A stretch of 64,000 nucleotides of DNA from Macrolepiota albuminosa. Its lineage: Eukaryota > Basidiomycota > Agaricomycetes > Agaricales > Agaricaceae. This document shows, piece after piece, positions 20,908 through 33,611 of the stretch. The stretch is taken from NCBI GenBank assembly GCA_027475525.1, contig JAMWFC010000080.1:575348-639347 (forward strand). Direction: 5' to 3'. Under the pieces are notes generated by a model. That model was not told where the DNA came from. It made no database searches and saw only the letters and a list, made by a program, of their open reading frames with translations. A program made the translations under genes and the position numbers. How positions within the stretch are numbered: the first letter of the stretch is position 1; each line of letters starts with the position of its first letter.

Positions 20908-22180
20908 TCCCGCCAATCTCGCTTAGCACAACTTTCAAGCAGGACGCAATTGGGGTGCACAAGGTCAGCGTTCCAGCTTTTTGCCTGTTTGCGTCTTCTC
21001 ACGTTCTGCAGGGCTTCGAGTACTCGCGCTCCGGCAATCCCAACCGCGACGCTTTTGAGCAGACACTGGCATCTCTCGAGGCAGGCGGCGGACATGCCCT
21101 TGCCTTTGCGTCCGGCTCCGCGGCGACCGCGGCCGTATTTCAATCTCTTGGCGCTGATGCCCACATAGTCAGCGTTAACGATGTATACGGTGGCACCTTC
21201 CGCTACATGACCAAGGTCGCTGCGCCTACCCAGGGCCTCGAGACAACGTTCATTGATCTCGAGAATGCAGAAGACGAGACGGTCCTCGCCGCTATCCGCC
21301 CAAACACCAAGGTTTGTCTGTTCCTTTTATTTACTCTCACCTGACGCCACATGCGCCACAGCTCGTCTGGGTCGAATCGCCTACCAACCCGACCCTCCGC
21401 CTCGTCGACATCCCCCGCCTCGCCTCACTACTCCATTCGCATCCCTCGGCACCCCTTCTCCTCGTCGACAACACCTTTCTCTCCCCCTATTTCTCATCCC
21501 CGCTGCTCCTTGGTGCCGACATCGTCCTTCACTCCCTGACAAAATACATCAACGGTCACTCCGACGTCCTCATGGGCGCACTGATTCTCTCGCCCCACCA
21601 TGCACCTCTCCACACCGCCCTCAAGTTTCTCCAAAACGCCTCGGGCGCTGTACCCAGCCCACACGACTGCTGGCTTGCCCAGCGTGGTGCCAAGACGCTC
21701 CACCTACGCATGCAAGCCCACGGCCTCAATGCACTTGCCGTCGCACACGCTCTCAAGGGACGCACTGACGTTGTCCTTGACGTCATCTACCCCGGCCTAT
21801 CCTCTGACCCCCGTCATGCCCGCGCTGTGTCCAGCCTGTCTCCTCACGCTCGCCGCTGGGTAGACGCCCTCCCTTCCACAGTCACCCAGGGTGGTGTCCC
21901 GTATGGTGGCATGCTCGCGTTTAGGATTAGAGGTGGCCTTGCCGCCGCCGAGACGTTCTTGACTGCCACTAAGTTATTCACCCTCGCGGAGAGTCTTGGT
22001 GGCGTCGAGAGTCTAGCTGAGCATCCCGCAAAGATGACGCATGGCAGTGTCCCAGAACAGGAGAGGAGTGTACTCGGGATCGGCGACAATCTAATCAGAC
22101 TTAGCGTCGGCGTTGAGGATGTGGAGGATTTGTTGGCGGATCTGAACCGGGCTTTGAATGTCGTTGCGAAGACTTTGTAG
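20814..22180 (+). CDS. CYS3: cystathionine gamma-lyase
   Basis: Exons 20814-20963, 21012-21311 and 21362-22180; introns of 48 nt (GTCAGC...CTGCAG) and 50 nt (GTTTGT...CCACAG), both phase 0; 422 residues, near the usual length of about 400. This PLP enzyme of the Cys/Met metabolism family cleaves cystathionine to cysteine, 2-oxobutyrate and ammonia in the transsulfuration pathway, in the cytosol. Visible landmarks: AIHVGS and PISLSTTFKQ at the N-terminus, FEYSRSGNPNR (phosphate-binding Tyr and Arg), FASGSAAT, VWVESPTNPTL, VDNTF with the PLP-nitrogen Asp near 186, and HSLTKYINGHSD with the PLP Lys near 211. The C-terminal LAESLGGVESL and MTHGS blocks match yeast Cys3-type lyases more than cystathionine gamma-synthase. 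An in-frame TTG-initiated extension upstream is not needed. A TATAAT sits about 35 bp upstream. Intact. Confidence 0.92.
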
Positions 22181-22388
22181 ATATTAGATATTAGAGATTA
22201 TGATACGATAATCAAACGGTTAGATTCCTCGCAACAATCATGTCCTAGATATAAAATATGTTGATGTCGATTTTGGCACAAGGGCGGAAAATTGTATTTC
22301 GTAGCCACACAAGCTATATACGCTACGGATATATTGAAAGGTCCATTCCTACCAATCAAAATTTCAATCTCTCCTGTAAGCCCGACCA

Positions 22389-23114
22389 CTAGGAGTAAGC
22401 ATCGATAGCAGAGTCAAACGCAGTATCGAATTTGGTCTTGAGTTCCAAACCTGAAGCAATGACATCGGCCTGTTCAACGTCAATCTTCGGGGAAAAGACT
22501 CAATCAAGTAAGGACGTACCGGAGCACAGGCAGCGAACGCAGACGAAAAAGCAGACGCCAGAGCGTTAGCGTGTTGACTCAGAGTGTTCAACTCCTGTAG
22601 GGGAAGGTCAGGCTCCTCTACAGATAAGGATTGGATGGCATCCTTTCGTGCGATAATGTCCGCCAAAGATTTCTGGACGTTGGGTAGCAGAGCCTTAAAG
22701 TCAGCGAGCATATCCTGCGCATCACTTTCTCCAATTGGGCAGGCGGCACCCTTCAGCCAGATAACAGTGAGTATACAAGAGAAAGCGTAATGCAGGACAG
22801 TTACCGACATTAACGTCATTTGTACTGGAAACAATAGCATTGTCGAGATTGAGGGCTTCGGTCTGAATATTCTAAATCATAAACGATATTTCAGGATGAT
22901 GTGATTATATGCAACCACGAAAGGGAACACATACCAGAGCCTGAGGGAGATTTAGGATTCCGCCATCGACGGGGAAGGCCTCGATCGCATTGAGAAGGGC
23001 GCTCAGGGCGGGCGCGATGTTAGCGTTGATGTCGTTCTCGATCTGGGCGACGGTCGTCTGAGCGTACGAGGAAAGGGCAAGGGAAGCAAGGACGAGGAGG
23101 TTCTTGAATTGCAT
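22389..23114 (-). CDS. hydrophobic surface-binding protein A (HsbA)
   Basis: Reverse-strand exons: 23114-22935, 22871-22815, 22750-22520, 22469-22389; introns of 63, 64 and 50 nt (-GTATGT, GTTAAT, GTACGT donors), all phase 0; 182 residues. MQFKNLLVLASLALSSYAQT is a clear secretion signal. The mature part is mostly helical and Ala/Leu/Asp-rich: a helix containing NIAPALSALLNAIEAFP, LNLDNAIVSSTND, the single CPIGESDAQDMLADF block, and a C-terminal FDTAFDSAIDAYS. These fit PF12296, whose members are secreted, adsorb to hydrophobic surfaces and can recruit hydrolases such as cutinase. Two Cys could pair. The unusual GTTAAT donor is chosen because the nearby GTAACT gives the wrong frame. Intact. 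Confidence 0.88.
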
Positions 23115-23142
23115 AGCTAACTGATCTGGAGTTCGTAAGGAT

Positions 23143-23160
23143 CCAATGCTTTTTTATAGG
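23143..23160 (-). promoter_or_regulatory. TATA box of HsbA gene
   Basis: CCTATAAAAAAGCATTGG on the reverse strand, 30-45 bp before the ATG at 23114. Typical core promoter spacing with a very short leader. Confidence 0.55.
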
Positions 23161-23199
23161 CGAAAGCCTGGTCGTTTACAAATCCCGAACGGAAGCTAT

Positions 23200-24900
23200 T
23201 ACTCACGGTTAATCAAGTGTTTTCAGTAGCCACGGGATCGCTGCCGTCTCAGCGGCGGATTACAGCAGCTTTCAGAATTGTGGAGCTCATGGAGTTCTAT
23301 TTCAGCTGTCAAGTCGTCTTTTTCTTTGACAGGTGCACGTTAGAACACAAATATATGATAAGTCACCTGTGGTTGTTCCTTGACGATAACATTTTAATTT
23401 TATGAAGTTACGACATGAGTTCCTGTTGTGTTATTTTATACCGCGTGAATTTTCGCTTTCAGGAGTGAGAAGGGATGAATCACCTCTAGCCATGGACAAG
23501 AACGCAATCTGAAACTCCATCTGACAACATTGTATGGATAACAGAGTATACACAGCTAGGCATCTATGGTATATAATAAGGACTTCGAAATTTCTCGGAC
23601 CTCCTGCCTTGATGGCGAGAGGGTCATGAGAACCCAGTGTGCTTTTCTTGTAAAAGCAACGAGGACTAAGATTGACGAAAGGCATGATTCGGCGCCCAGA
23701 ACACAAGGTGACTTAGAACTTCCGAGTCCAAATGGTGATCGACAAGAAGACCTTTCGTTTTGGTAATAGGTGAGAGCTTTTTTGATATGAAAAGAACCCG
23801 AAGCACAAGTTCTGGAGCCTGAATCATCCCCTTCTAGATGACAGAGAACAAAGCCAAATGTCGCAGAAAATAAGAAAGGAAATTACTGACCTTGAAAATA
23901 TGGTCTGGCAATCTCTGGCTAAATCCGATTTTATTTGTAGACCTTTGTTATCGTCTTGATTGAGGGCAACCAAATTTAGATTCCTCAACGTCATTTTGAG
24001 GAACCTGTGTTCATATTTGACGGATTTATTTACTTGATATCTTAAATCTGAAATTTGAAAACAGACACCAGTAGACAGATCATCTGATCAAGACCTAGTA
24101 CGAGGACCAAGGAGAAACGATCTTTTCGGTGGATGAGCACATTCTTGAAGATCGGTGAGAAGATGACACGAGTCCCGGGACTGATAATGCAGAACAGAAC
24201 GACGACGACCAACCTCGACGACAACAGTGTACGTCATCGTCCACTTATGGTCAATACCAAAAAATTTCTTTGCAGCACGCGCTGTATGTTCTGCGACTAT
24301 CTATGGAATCGGAAGTTTGAGTCGGGAAGTGAAGTTGCTTCTCAAGTTCTTGTCTCTCTTTAGAGTCACCATGAATGCAAAGTCTGTATTGAACTCTCCC
24401 TTTGTAACTTGTTGATCTCTCTCTCGTAGTTTGTGAGTTGAATCTCTTCGCCGGCTAATTCGTTTCTCGCCAAGTTCTTGGTAGAAGAAACCATTGACCG
24501 TGCTATCTACTCACCTTTGGAAATGAGTTCCCCTTGCTTCTCTTATTGGCGCTTTTGAAGCGGTCTTAGACCATCTTTTTCAGACCTAAGATAGAAGAAC
24601 TATCTCGTCTTCTATCTTTTGCCAGGATGTTATATTTGGTCCACTCGCAACTGGATTTTCTCAGAGGGTTCCTGGAGATGCCTATTTGAAAACACAGGTT
24701 CTCAAGATATTTATATAATCCAAGAGCAACGTCCAGTGAAATTACCAGGTGTAAAATTACAACCGAACGGTGTCACTGTGCAGCATGTTGTTCCATGCAC
24801 CATCACATCCACTCCACCGGTAAGTTCCAGATCGGCTTGCTTGAGCTTCTCTTGCAGGGACTGCAGGTATGTTTATTAGATTTAAATATTCGTTCTGATA
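23200..24900. other. unassigned interval
   Basis: CpG-normal DNA with several short ORFs on both strands (for example 24133-24363 and 24619-24879, +). None has a recognisable motif or a convincing intron chain. It could hold a decayed gene. CpG drops sharply near 24.9 kb where transposon debris begins. Confidence 0.4.
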
Positions 24901-25239
24901 CCATCTGTCGAGTAAAAACTAGTTTACTGTGAATAAGAATTATTTGATCAACCCTGTCTACCGTGCACAGTCCCAGGTTGAACTTAAGAAAGTGGAATGG
25001 TCTAATTTAGGAAAAATAATAAACAGTCTGGTCCTCTCGCTAATATCTAGCTCTGAAATTTATTTATTTTACTGATCTGGGTTTAAGTAAATCAACCTGA
25101 ATGTTCTGTGAATGTGATCAAGTCTTCTGTAATGCCACAATGTAAACCACCTGTCCCCAACACTTCAATGCATTATATAGTGTATTTATAGTTGAATGGT
25201 CATGCAACTTGATCTGTAACCTGTCATACACTGCATACA

Positions 25240-25730
25240 CACATCAGCAGCCTCATACTGCTGTTTCTAGCTACCCATCTTTGCAATATTCCCATTGTAC
25301 TATGGCAATATCTCTGCTCATAATGCAACACTCTTGCATTATTACTACTTTACTATGACAATATTTCCATTGTTTCTCTCATAATGCATTCCCATGATGC
25401 ATTCCTACTGCATTATGCCTACTACTTTACTATGACAATATTTCCATTGTTTCTCTCATAATGCATTCCCATGATGCATTCCTACTGCATTATGCCTACC
25501 ACTCTCCACTAATAATGTGACACTCTTGCATTATTACTACAACACATTACTATAGCAATATTTCCATCAGTTTCCTCATAATGCACTCTCATAACGCATT
25601 ATTGCTATATTAATTATCACATCACATTGATTCTCCCAGGTACACATCTGCTCATAATGCAACATTCATGCATTACTGCCTGTGTAGTATATGCAATAAT
25701 TGCATCACAGACTGTATTCCTGCCCCTCAT
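25240..25730. repeat. TGCATTA-rich satellite-like tract
   Basis: The heptamer TAATGCA or its complement TGCATTA recurs many times, interleaved with ACTATGACAATATTTCC-like blocks. The imperfect higher-order repetition resembles an old minisatellite or a decayed subterminal region. Confidence 0.55.
25343..25496. repeat. exact tandem duplication, period 77 bp
   Basis: Bases 25343-25419 recur exactly at 25420-25496 inside the TGCATTA-rich tract. Same period as five other duplications in the window. Confidence 0.9.
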
Positions 25731-26605
25731 GCATGTTGCTCATTCTCATCCAAACACATAACCTTCCCCTCCACCAGTACAATTAAATCATCACTCCAAC
25801 ATCTGACCTCAGTAAAATGTTGATATCAATCAGTTGTATTGTGCATATATATAGGATTGAGCTATGATTGACTAGCTCCAGCAGATGAAAATGTTTTATA
25901 TACTTCTAAATTCCTTGTAAAGTTTCTTGAGAGTATCTGAAATGTGATGCTATAAGTGAGAAAAATTTTCACATAAGACAATGCAGAGAGCAGCTTGGCA
26001 AGAAGCATAGGCAATCAGGTGTTCTTAATGGAAGCTTGTGACACCACTTGGAGCATACAGAGTTTTTGATATCCACCACTGTTCATGATGCATGAAATAT
26101 TGTAGAACCCAGTCCATCTCCATTGCTAGTAGTTCTACCTCCTTCAAAAAGTGCTTTGCTTGTGCATGGGATTTGCACCATTTGATTGAGAGGACTGGTC
26201 AAAATAGATAAGTCAAATACTCTGGGACATATAGGTCTATGCACCATCACACAAGTCTTCAGAATTGTCACTGGAAAACTTATAAATCCTCCAGATCTAC
26301 AAAATCTTCTACTATCCTTTTGAGACCAATTTATTCTCAGCTTCTGAAAGTTCTCAGATTTCAGAAGGTTTAAAAAAATGTAGAACATTCTGCTAGTTAT
26401 TTGGACCAATCTCACCAATATTACATCTATCAGTCAGTAGGATTGACAGGGAATCTAATGTTTTGTATGCAGCTCTGTATTTTTCAGCTGCAGCCTGGAT
26501 TTTTGCTTAAACTGTTTCAATAGTAGTGCAAGCATGAGTGTTGGCATGTTGACTCTGAATAAACTGGTCTTTGAATCTGTACAAATGTGAATGTGTCACA
26601 ACTCC

Positions 26606-26780
26606 TGTAAATATTGGTTATGAGCTAGAACTTTCTTGTGTGGATTACACAGTACTAAATCAGACTGCTATATTGGATTTGACTAGTAACTAGAGTGAAT
26701 ACAAGATGTTGTTTATGTAATACTCTACAATCTGGTAATAGTGTCAGTGATGCTAGTAACAAGTGTGACAATCCATTACA
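26606..26780 (-). mobile_element. LTR of the element A family, reverse
   Basis: 175 bp on the reverse strand, starting TGTAATGGATTGTCACACTT and ending ATTTACA, aligned with element A's 3' LTR (46511-46684, 174 bp). It is preceded on that strand by a polypurine tract (GGGGGTA) and a TTCAGTCTCATT block identical in type to the one before A's 3' LTR. It is therefore the 3' end of a reverse-oriented copy. The interval 26083-26418 holds an ORF I do not recognise. Confidence 0.8.
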
Positions 26781-27059
26781 TACCCCCTAATGAGACTGAA
26801 TACTTGGTCTAATCAAAGGATATGGCCTGAAGAATATACAACAGTGCCTGGTAAGAGAGCATGGTGGTGCTCTGACTAGTATTGAATTACAACTTAAAGG
26901 AAATTAGTAAGTACATGTGTTGCATCACACTGAAGTCAATTTTGACTTAACCTGTTGCACAGTTGCACATGAATTATGTAGGCACAGCAAGAAGTAATAT
27001 TAAAAAAGAAAAACAAAAAATATATATACATGTGCACACTGAGATGATATATAGAGTTA

Positions 27060-27281
27060 CAAGTTTTAATAGCTTAAGGTCCAGACACACTGAATCAGAC
27101 CAGTTTTGGTCTATTAACAATGTAGTCTAAACACAAAATAAAGCTGCTTATTAAACGGTATGGTAGGTAAAATATATACTTAATAATGTAATTATATTAT
27201 ATATATTATAAATATAATATAATGTTAATTCTACTAAACTACAAGCTATGTGGCTATGGCCATATAGTGCTCTATACTACA
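27060..27281 (-). mobile_element. probable 3' LTR of another reverse gypsy copy
   Basis: Reverse strand: a polypurine tract (GATTGGAAGGGGGTG, plus 27282-27296) is directly followed by TGTAGTATAGAGCACTATATG, a typical LTR start. The other LTR end is not defined; 27060 is approximate. The adjacent 27297-27650 region holds no clear coding sequence. Confidence 0.4.
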
Positions 27282-27654
27282 CCCCCTTCCAATCAGACCA
27301 AACATGGTCTCAAATTTTCACAACAGTCAGGCTATCAGTAAATCTGGAACAGAGGCTATGGGAGAGTTCTCATGTTCTCAGATTGGATTAGCTGTAGCAT
27401 CATCAATGACATAGTCAAGGAGTTTGTTCTCAGCTGCAGGCTTGTGAATTGTGCCTGAAGGCTCTACTTGAGGTGAGGAATCTGGATAGTCTCAAAGCAG
27501 AGACAGTGTAAGTGTAGAGTCAATAGTTTGACCTGTCATTGGCTCATCTGCTTTGAGATGAGCCACATTATTGAACATATAATAGCATTGTTTGACACAA
27601 GACTCAGTCAGGTAGTAAACAACTATATTGTGTGTCTACCTACCTGTTTGACAC

Positions 27655-27867
27655 AAGACTAATATATGAGTTAGTTGATATCATATCATATCGTAGGGTA
27701 ACTTAATACACACCTCAGTTGGGTAGTAAACAACTGAGGTGCCATTGTCTCTGTTTCCAATCCATATCCTTGAAACTGTATAGTTCTATTTTTTCTCCCC
27801 TTACTACCCTCTGTGGTGCACTTGTGGTTGGTCATGTGTCCTCTACACATGCCACAATTCCCAACCA
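27655..27867 (-). mobile_element. Ty1/copia 3' LTR, reverse
   Basis: 213 bp, reverse strand, TGGTTGGGAATTG...TTGTGTCAAACA. It is the inverted partner of the forward LTR at 33612-33834. A polypurine tract (GGGGGAGTA) precedes it on the reverse strand. A truncated second copy of its end lies at about 27588-27620. Confidence 0.85.
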
Positions 27868-30186
27868 ATACTCCCCCAGACTTGTGAGACATGTCACTTG
27901 CACAACCACAACACAAGGCAGAGCTTGTAATGCTGTGGTCATGTCAGTGGTTTTGTGAATAGATCTATGGGGTTATTGTTGCTTAGTATGTAATTGATCT
28001 TGATTTTTCCTTCTTCAACTGAGTGGTGTATATAGTAATGTTTGATGTTGATGTGCTTGACTCAGTTGTGGTTTCTTTTATTTTTGGCAATTACTATTGA
28101 GCTGTTATTATCTCCCTGCAGAGATGTGGGTGCCAGGACAGCAAATCCAATCTTAGACAGAGCAGCATGCATCCATTGAATCTGCTCCCCAGCTTTTGTA
28201 AGAGCAATGTATTCAGCTTTTGTTGTGGACATAGAGACCATATCCTGGTACTTCACACTCCAGCATGTCAGACCACTGGCTTGGAGGTATATGCTGCCTG
28301 ATATGGATTTTCTTGTGTTGATGTCTGCAGCAAAGTCTGAATTGTAGTACCTGTGCAGGACATAATCATCATAGCCAAGGCTACCATACTGTAACTTGTA
28401 TTTGAGCATCCCTTTTATGTACCGCATGATGTGGAGTAGCATGAGCCAGTATGGCTTGCTGGAGTTTGACATGAACCAGCTGAGGGACATGATGGCAAAG
28501 GCAATATCGGATCTCATGCTTATCTGAGCATACATGAGAGATTCCAGGACTTTGCAATATGGTCTATCTTTCATATATTGGTGGTTCTTGTTGGTTGATG
28601 GGGACTGGATTTGGCTGAGCACAATGTCTGGTGGGAGCAGTGTGTACTTAGAGGTGCAGTCTGCCATTCTGAACTTCTTCAGGGTTCATTTCAGATACTC
28701 CTTTTGGTTGAGTATGGTGAGCTTCTATTCCCTGTCATGTGTGATCTTTATTCTCAGCACAAACTTGATGTCCCCTAGGTCTTTTATCTTGTATTTTTCT
28801 CCCAGTTTCCTCTGCACTCTCTCTGCTTCTTCTTTTGACAAGAACATTCCAGATGTGTCATCCATGTACATGCTCATTATGGTTTATTCACCATCCTGGT
28901 CCCTGGACCTTAATGACTGATTTGCTTCTGACCTCCTGTATCTGAGTCATTTCATGTCTTCATCAAGCATGTGCCACCAGTTGTTTGTGCCATTCATGGT
29001 TTCATAGATTGCCTTGTTAAACAACAAAACTAGACTTTTCTTGTTGTCTGCCCCTTCTATCCTTGTAGTGATTTGTACTTGACAATAGACACATATGTGA
29101 CAAAGTAGTCCATGCCAGGGATCTGCAAGAAGCCCTTTGCCACAAGGTGTGCTTTCCTTTCCACCACCTTTCCATCTTCATTGTACTTCAATGCAAAAGT
29201 CCACTGGTTCTTCATTGTCCTCACTCCCATTGGTCTCTCAACAAGTTGCCATACTTTCTATTCCTGCATCCTTTTCATTTCCTGGTCTATTGGGCCCTTC
29301 CATAGGTCTGGTTGTTGTATGGCCTCAGAGTACAACAATAATGGCATCCACAGTTCATTGGGGTCCTGTGTTCTGATGGTGAGGGTGCTAGGCATGCTGG
29401 CATATGTTTCCTCCTCACTCTTGGAGTTATCTGAGTCATCAGGTGGGTTCACTATGTGCAGGGTAGAACCAATGGTTTTGGCTGCCAGTCTTGCCAAGCA
29501 TTGGGGCTCAGGAGCCATTTCAGGGTTGTTGTCAGAGGCAGCTATGGTCTGTACTTTAGTTTCTGTGCTAGAGTTGCCAGCTGGCAGCATGTCATGAGGT
29601 CCTACGTCATCTGTATTGCTCAAGTGCACATCTAGTATGTTGAGTAGGTCAGCTGGGTCTTTGCTGCACTCATCAGGCAGTGTGCAGTAGGCTGTGCCTT
29701 CCTTGAACATGACATTGTGGGACCTAAACATCCTGCCAGCTTGATTGATCAGATGTCAAGTTTGCTCCCACTCTCTTCCCTGGGTACTTTCATGTATGCA
29801 AGGCAGCCTGACAGTTGCAAGTAAATCAGATGTCAAGTTTGCTCCCACTCTCTTCCCTGGGTACTTTCATGTATGCAAGGCAGCCTGACAGTTGCAAGTA
29901 AGACACATTGGGCTTTGTACCAGTATGTATCTCATGCAGCATCTTGCCTGGGTGTCTGGCACTTGCTTTTCCCCAGTAGTGTGCTGGAAGTTGAAAATTG
30001 CTCAGAATGCTCCTGGCCAGGTCCAAGATGGTGCAGTTTCTGTGCTCCACCACTCCATTTGCTGGGGATGAGTGTGGGGCTGTGGTCTCATAAATGATGC
30101 CCCTCTTTTGGCAGTACTTGTCCCATAGTTTGTTCTTGAACTCGGTGCCTCCATCCGTCCTGACTCGTTTGATCCTCCACCTCCAC
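27868..30186 (-). pseudogene. Ty1/copia pol, 3' half (integrase end, RT, RNase H)
   Basis: Reverse-strand frames with several stops give, in order: the end of the integrase catalytic core (VRTDGGTEFKN, then PHSSPANGVVEHRN with the catalytic Glu, LPAHYWGKA), an acidic spacer with ELWMPLLLYSEAIQQPDLWK, a decayed RT, and RNase H/YNSDFAADINTRKSISGS followed by CWSVKYQDMVSMSTTKAEYI. It ends in DLFTKPLT. The sequence begins exactly at the GTGGA target site of an LTR-X insertion. The 5' half of the same family lies at 33.6-35.7 kb in the opposite orientation. Confidence 0.88.
29748..29901. repeat. exact tandem duplication, period 77 bp
   Basis: Bases 29748-29824 recur exactly at 29825-29901 within the copia pol spacer, shifting its frame. 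Period identical to the other five. Confidence 0.92.
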
Positions 30187-30396
30187 TGTCAGGGAACTCC
30201 TTATTTCTTCCTTCCTTTACTCCTTATCTCTTCACTCTCCTTTCATTCATTCTCTTGTTTCTTCTGACATTATCTTATTTTACTGTTTTTATTTTTTCAA
30301 CACTATTTGTTGGTACTATTCTCAGCTCTTGAGGTGCTCTGGTTCTTTAGCTACCATTCAGACAAGTGTGGGCCCTTCAGCACTGCTTCCAGACTG
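30187..30396 (+). mobile_element. LTR-X fragment, 5' part
   Basis: Starts TGTCAGGGAACTCC and matches the first 210 bp of LTR-X, then stops abruptly at CAGACTGCT. It is preceded by TCCAC (30182-30186), the complement of GTGGA found beside the other LTR-X piece at 35688. It is one half of a broken insertion. Confidence 0.85.
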
Positions 30397-31800
30397 CTCT
30401 GAACCTTTCTTCACTCTGGCAGAAATGCTGGAAGGCAAATTGCCTTCATTCAAGCCTTATAGCTTGGGGAATGACAATCACACTCCCTCTTCTCTGAGGC
30501 TATTAGCAACTCCAGAGATCATCCTTGGTTCATGCAAGGGCCTGATAGCATACTAATAAGAGATAACCATCAAAGAGTGCCTGTTGTAACATGCATTCCA
30601 TGCATATGGACCATTTTCACATGTGTATTGGACCAGGCAATGCAATAGTGGGGCATTTTAGTACTGCACAAATGCTAGGATACCTCTAGAAATGGTACTG
30701 GTGGCCATATATAGCCCAGGATGTTACCAAGTTCTACACTTTGTGCACAGCATATTAGAGAGCAATAATGCCCCCTGGACTCTCTGCAAGGAGACTTCAC
30801 CAGCTTCCAGTTCCCATGAAACCATGAAATTCTATTGAAATAGACTTTATTGGTCCTTTCTCCATGGCTAGAGAGTTCAACTACCTCTAGGTGGTAATAT
30901 TCCATATAACCAGCATGATGCACCTTATACTAGCATGTACAACACTGACAGCAAAAGAGCTGTCATAGATCTACTTTGGGGAGATTGTTAGGCTGCATGG
31001 GCTATCCAATACTATTGTGAGTAATTGTGACTCTAAATTCACCTTGCAATAGTAGAGGGAACTCAAATACTCAGGGCAGTAGTTTGCTCAGATCAGCAGG
31101 ATTGAGTCAATTGATGCCCACTTACTGAGCTCACAATCAACATGAGCATATTTGAAACCACTGGATATGCAGTCTTTGAGCTCAACAGAGAGTACATGCC
31201 CTCTATGCTGCACAGAATTCATGCAGACACAGTAGCCTACTGAGGGGTGGTCAAGCTTGCTAGGCAAGCTCTGAAAATATTGAGCATGTGCAGAATGTGA
31301 TCATTGAAATGTGGGTCTTTTAGGCAAAACATATTAATCATCATCAGCAGATGGATCTGCCTATATCAGTGGGAGTGTTGATATATCTATCAACACATAA
31401 CCTGAGACTGCCCAAATAATAGATGAGCAAGCTCTGCCCAAAGTGGGTAGACCGATACTGTGTACTGCATGCAGAGCCTAGTACCTCCAATTATATCTTG
31501 AAGCTGCCACAGGTACTACAGGAATAAAATATCATTCCAATGTTTCATGTGTTGCTGTTGCAACCATATGACACATCAGACAATATAACAAGTGGTTTGT
31601 CAAAAGCATCATTGAACATCAATAGACCAAGCATGCTGGAAAGTGTGGTTTCAGTGGTCATATACTCCTTCCAGTCAATGCTAGCCTTCAGCTCCTCTAG
31701 CATAATCTACACATCAATGCCCCTGCCTCTGTATATTAACCTGGCACACTACCTAGACATGGCAAATGTGCTGGCAATGATGCTGCACTCATAGCTATAG
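30397..31800 (+). pseudogene. chromovirus integrase relic (element C)
   Basis: Forward frames, heavily broken, match the integrase of elements A and B: GNAIVGHFSTAQMLGYL (HH part of the zinc finger), WYWWPYIAQDV, IEIDFIGPFSMA with the first catalytic Asp, MMHLILACTTLTAKELS, IVRLHGLSNTIVSNCDSKF with the second Asp, and later LQLYLEAATG and a decayed chromodomain region. CpG is almost absent. It begins at a rearrangement breakpoint against the LTR-X piece, so RT and RNase H are missing. Confidence 0.8.
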
Positions 31801-31989
31801 GGAGTGTGGAGCACAATGCCCCAGTATAGTACTTTGTTTGAGGCATGGTCTGAGGATGGCAGATCCACTGCTCTTGAGGCTACAATGCTGGCTGGGAGTG
31901 CAGAAACTCTCAGTACAGAAATAAAAGACAAGTATCCAGCTGAAGCACCGAGAGAGAGCCTAGCCAGGCTTGAGATGCCACAACAACCT

Positions 31990-33611
31990 GAGACCAGCCC
32001 AGAAAAAGAGTCATGCATTTGATGCAACAAAGAAAAAGCATGGGCTGAAAAGCCTACTCACAACCAGGACTTTGCCTTGGCATCCGTTTTGCAGAGGCTG
32101 GGGGATAATGAGTACAATGTATCCACAGACTCTTTGTTTCTCCACAATGCAATGGATCTATGAACAAACAGTACTATCCTGTAGAGGCTGCCTTTGCTGC
32201 TCTCTATTGATGAGTGGTATGAGGAGCCTGAAGAGGCTTGTATGGAATCTCTGGTGCTGCACAAGACTGTGGCACAACATATAGTGCACAAACAGCACAA
32301 CAGTAATTAATAGGCCAAGATGGACTGTTGTGTGCAGGAGAGCACAAAGAGGGAGGCTGCCCACCTCAAAGAAGTAACATGGCACATCTTTGATGTGCTC
32401 AGCATAGTGATCTATCAAGATCAATCTGTCAAGTGCCAGAACTTGTTCTTTGGCACAGGGCTGGGTCTCAAATTTTATTGGTTGGCACTGACCAACACTA
32501 TCTTTATCAGGAAAAAGGCCTGCACAGCCCTGGCCTATGAGGCCAAAAAACTAGGCAACTCTGCTAAAGCACCTAACACCAAGGTGTATAAGTTGCATCT
32601 TGGGAATCTTCCCAAAACTCTCTAAAGCTTTGACAGCTCCATGCACTGGTTAATAATCAGTTTATGCCAATCTGGCAATGACAAGCAAAATATCTTCTGC
32701 TTAACAGATTCAAATGAGTGAGCCTTGATTGCCACTTTACTGCCAGAGACAATACAATGTCTCTACTGCTTAAGGACAATCAATATAAGACAATATCAGG
32801 CCCTTTAATAAGATCAGAGGAGTGAGAGCAAGTCCCACATATGATTGTGTCCTTGTAGCTGTACCAATGCAAAAATACTGGGAGAATTGCCTTCATAGGC
32901 ATAAACCTCCCTGACATAATGCAACTATTTGCTTTGAACTTCTTAAGCTCCTATGCCTTTCTATACAGGCATCTTGGGATATCTAATGTGTGGGCCAGTC
33001 TAGCCATGGACCAGACCATGCACATCTACTGATGCAGCTTATTCAGGTTTGTGCTTGTTTATGCATTTTGCACAAGCTGCCCCTTTAAGTTCATGGTGCA
33101 TAGGCACCTGGCTTATGTATTCACTTTGCCTGGCCTCTACCAAGAGGCCATTGCCAAGTCTGAGGTAGTAATGGGGCAACCATTTGTACTTCTCTCACTT
33201 CAAGACTCAGACTTGAGTCTTGGCCTGTTGATATACCAGAGGCATCATCCTCCATGTTTATCACCTTGTATGCTTTACATGTTCTTATTCACAATCAAAT
33301 ACCAGTCAGCTGGGCTGACCATGCATACATCTATAGGGTCACTTTCTTGGCCTACATATTTTTCGCTGACCATTGGCTACAGCAGGAGGCTGCTGCAATT
33401 GACAATGAGAGGCTCCAATGCCTTGACTACTATGAGACTCCACAGTCCATTGTCAAGTGGGATGGGTGGCACAAAGCCACTTTTGATGATTGGCAGTGCC
33501 TGATGCTCCAGCAACAGAACAATTGGCACATCTTCAACAACATATTCCACAATGAAATGTACCTTCTCATTGGGCAGGATCTCCATGCCTGAGATCTCTG
33601 GACATGCTTAT
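31990..33611 (+). pseudogene. third-ORF relic of element C
   Basis: Broken frames match the post-pol ORF of elements A and B. Recognisable blocks are an LTNTIFIRKKACTALAYE stretch, LPGLYQEAIAKSE, VSWADHAYIYRVTFLAYIF, PQSIVKWDGWH and YLLIGQDLHA. A stop then stands where B has Arg, followed by DLW. The copia LTR begins immediately after. It shows that the third ORF existed in an older member of the family. Confidence 0.75.

Noticed and set aside
21253..21768. 171-codon forward ORF inside cystathionine gamma-lyase
   Set aside because: Out-of-frame shadow of the GC-rich third exon, Pro/Arg-rich.
22805..22811. GTAACT as the second HsbA splice donor
   Set aside because: Joining it to the only acceptor gives the wrong frame; GTTAAT at 22814 keeps phase 0 and the family sequence.
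25343..25496. CRISPR-like or satellite array made of 77-bp units
   Set aside because: Only two exact copies; the same period in five unrelated places points to assembly rather than biology.
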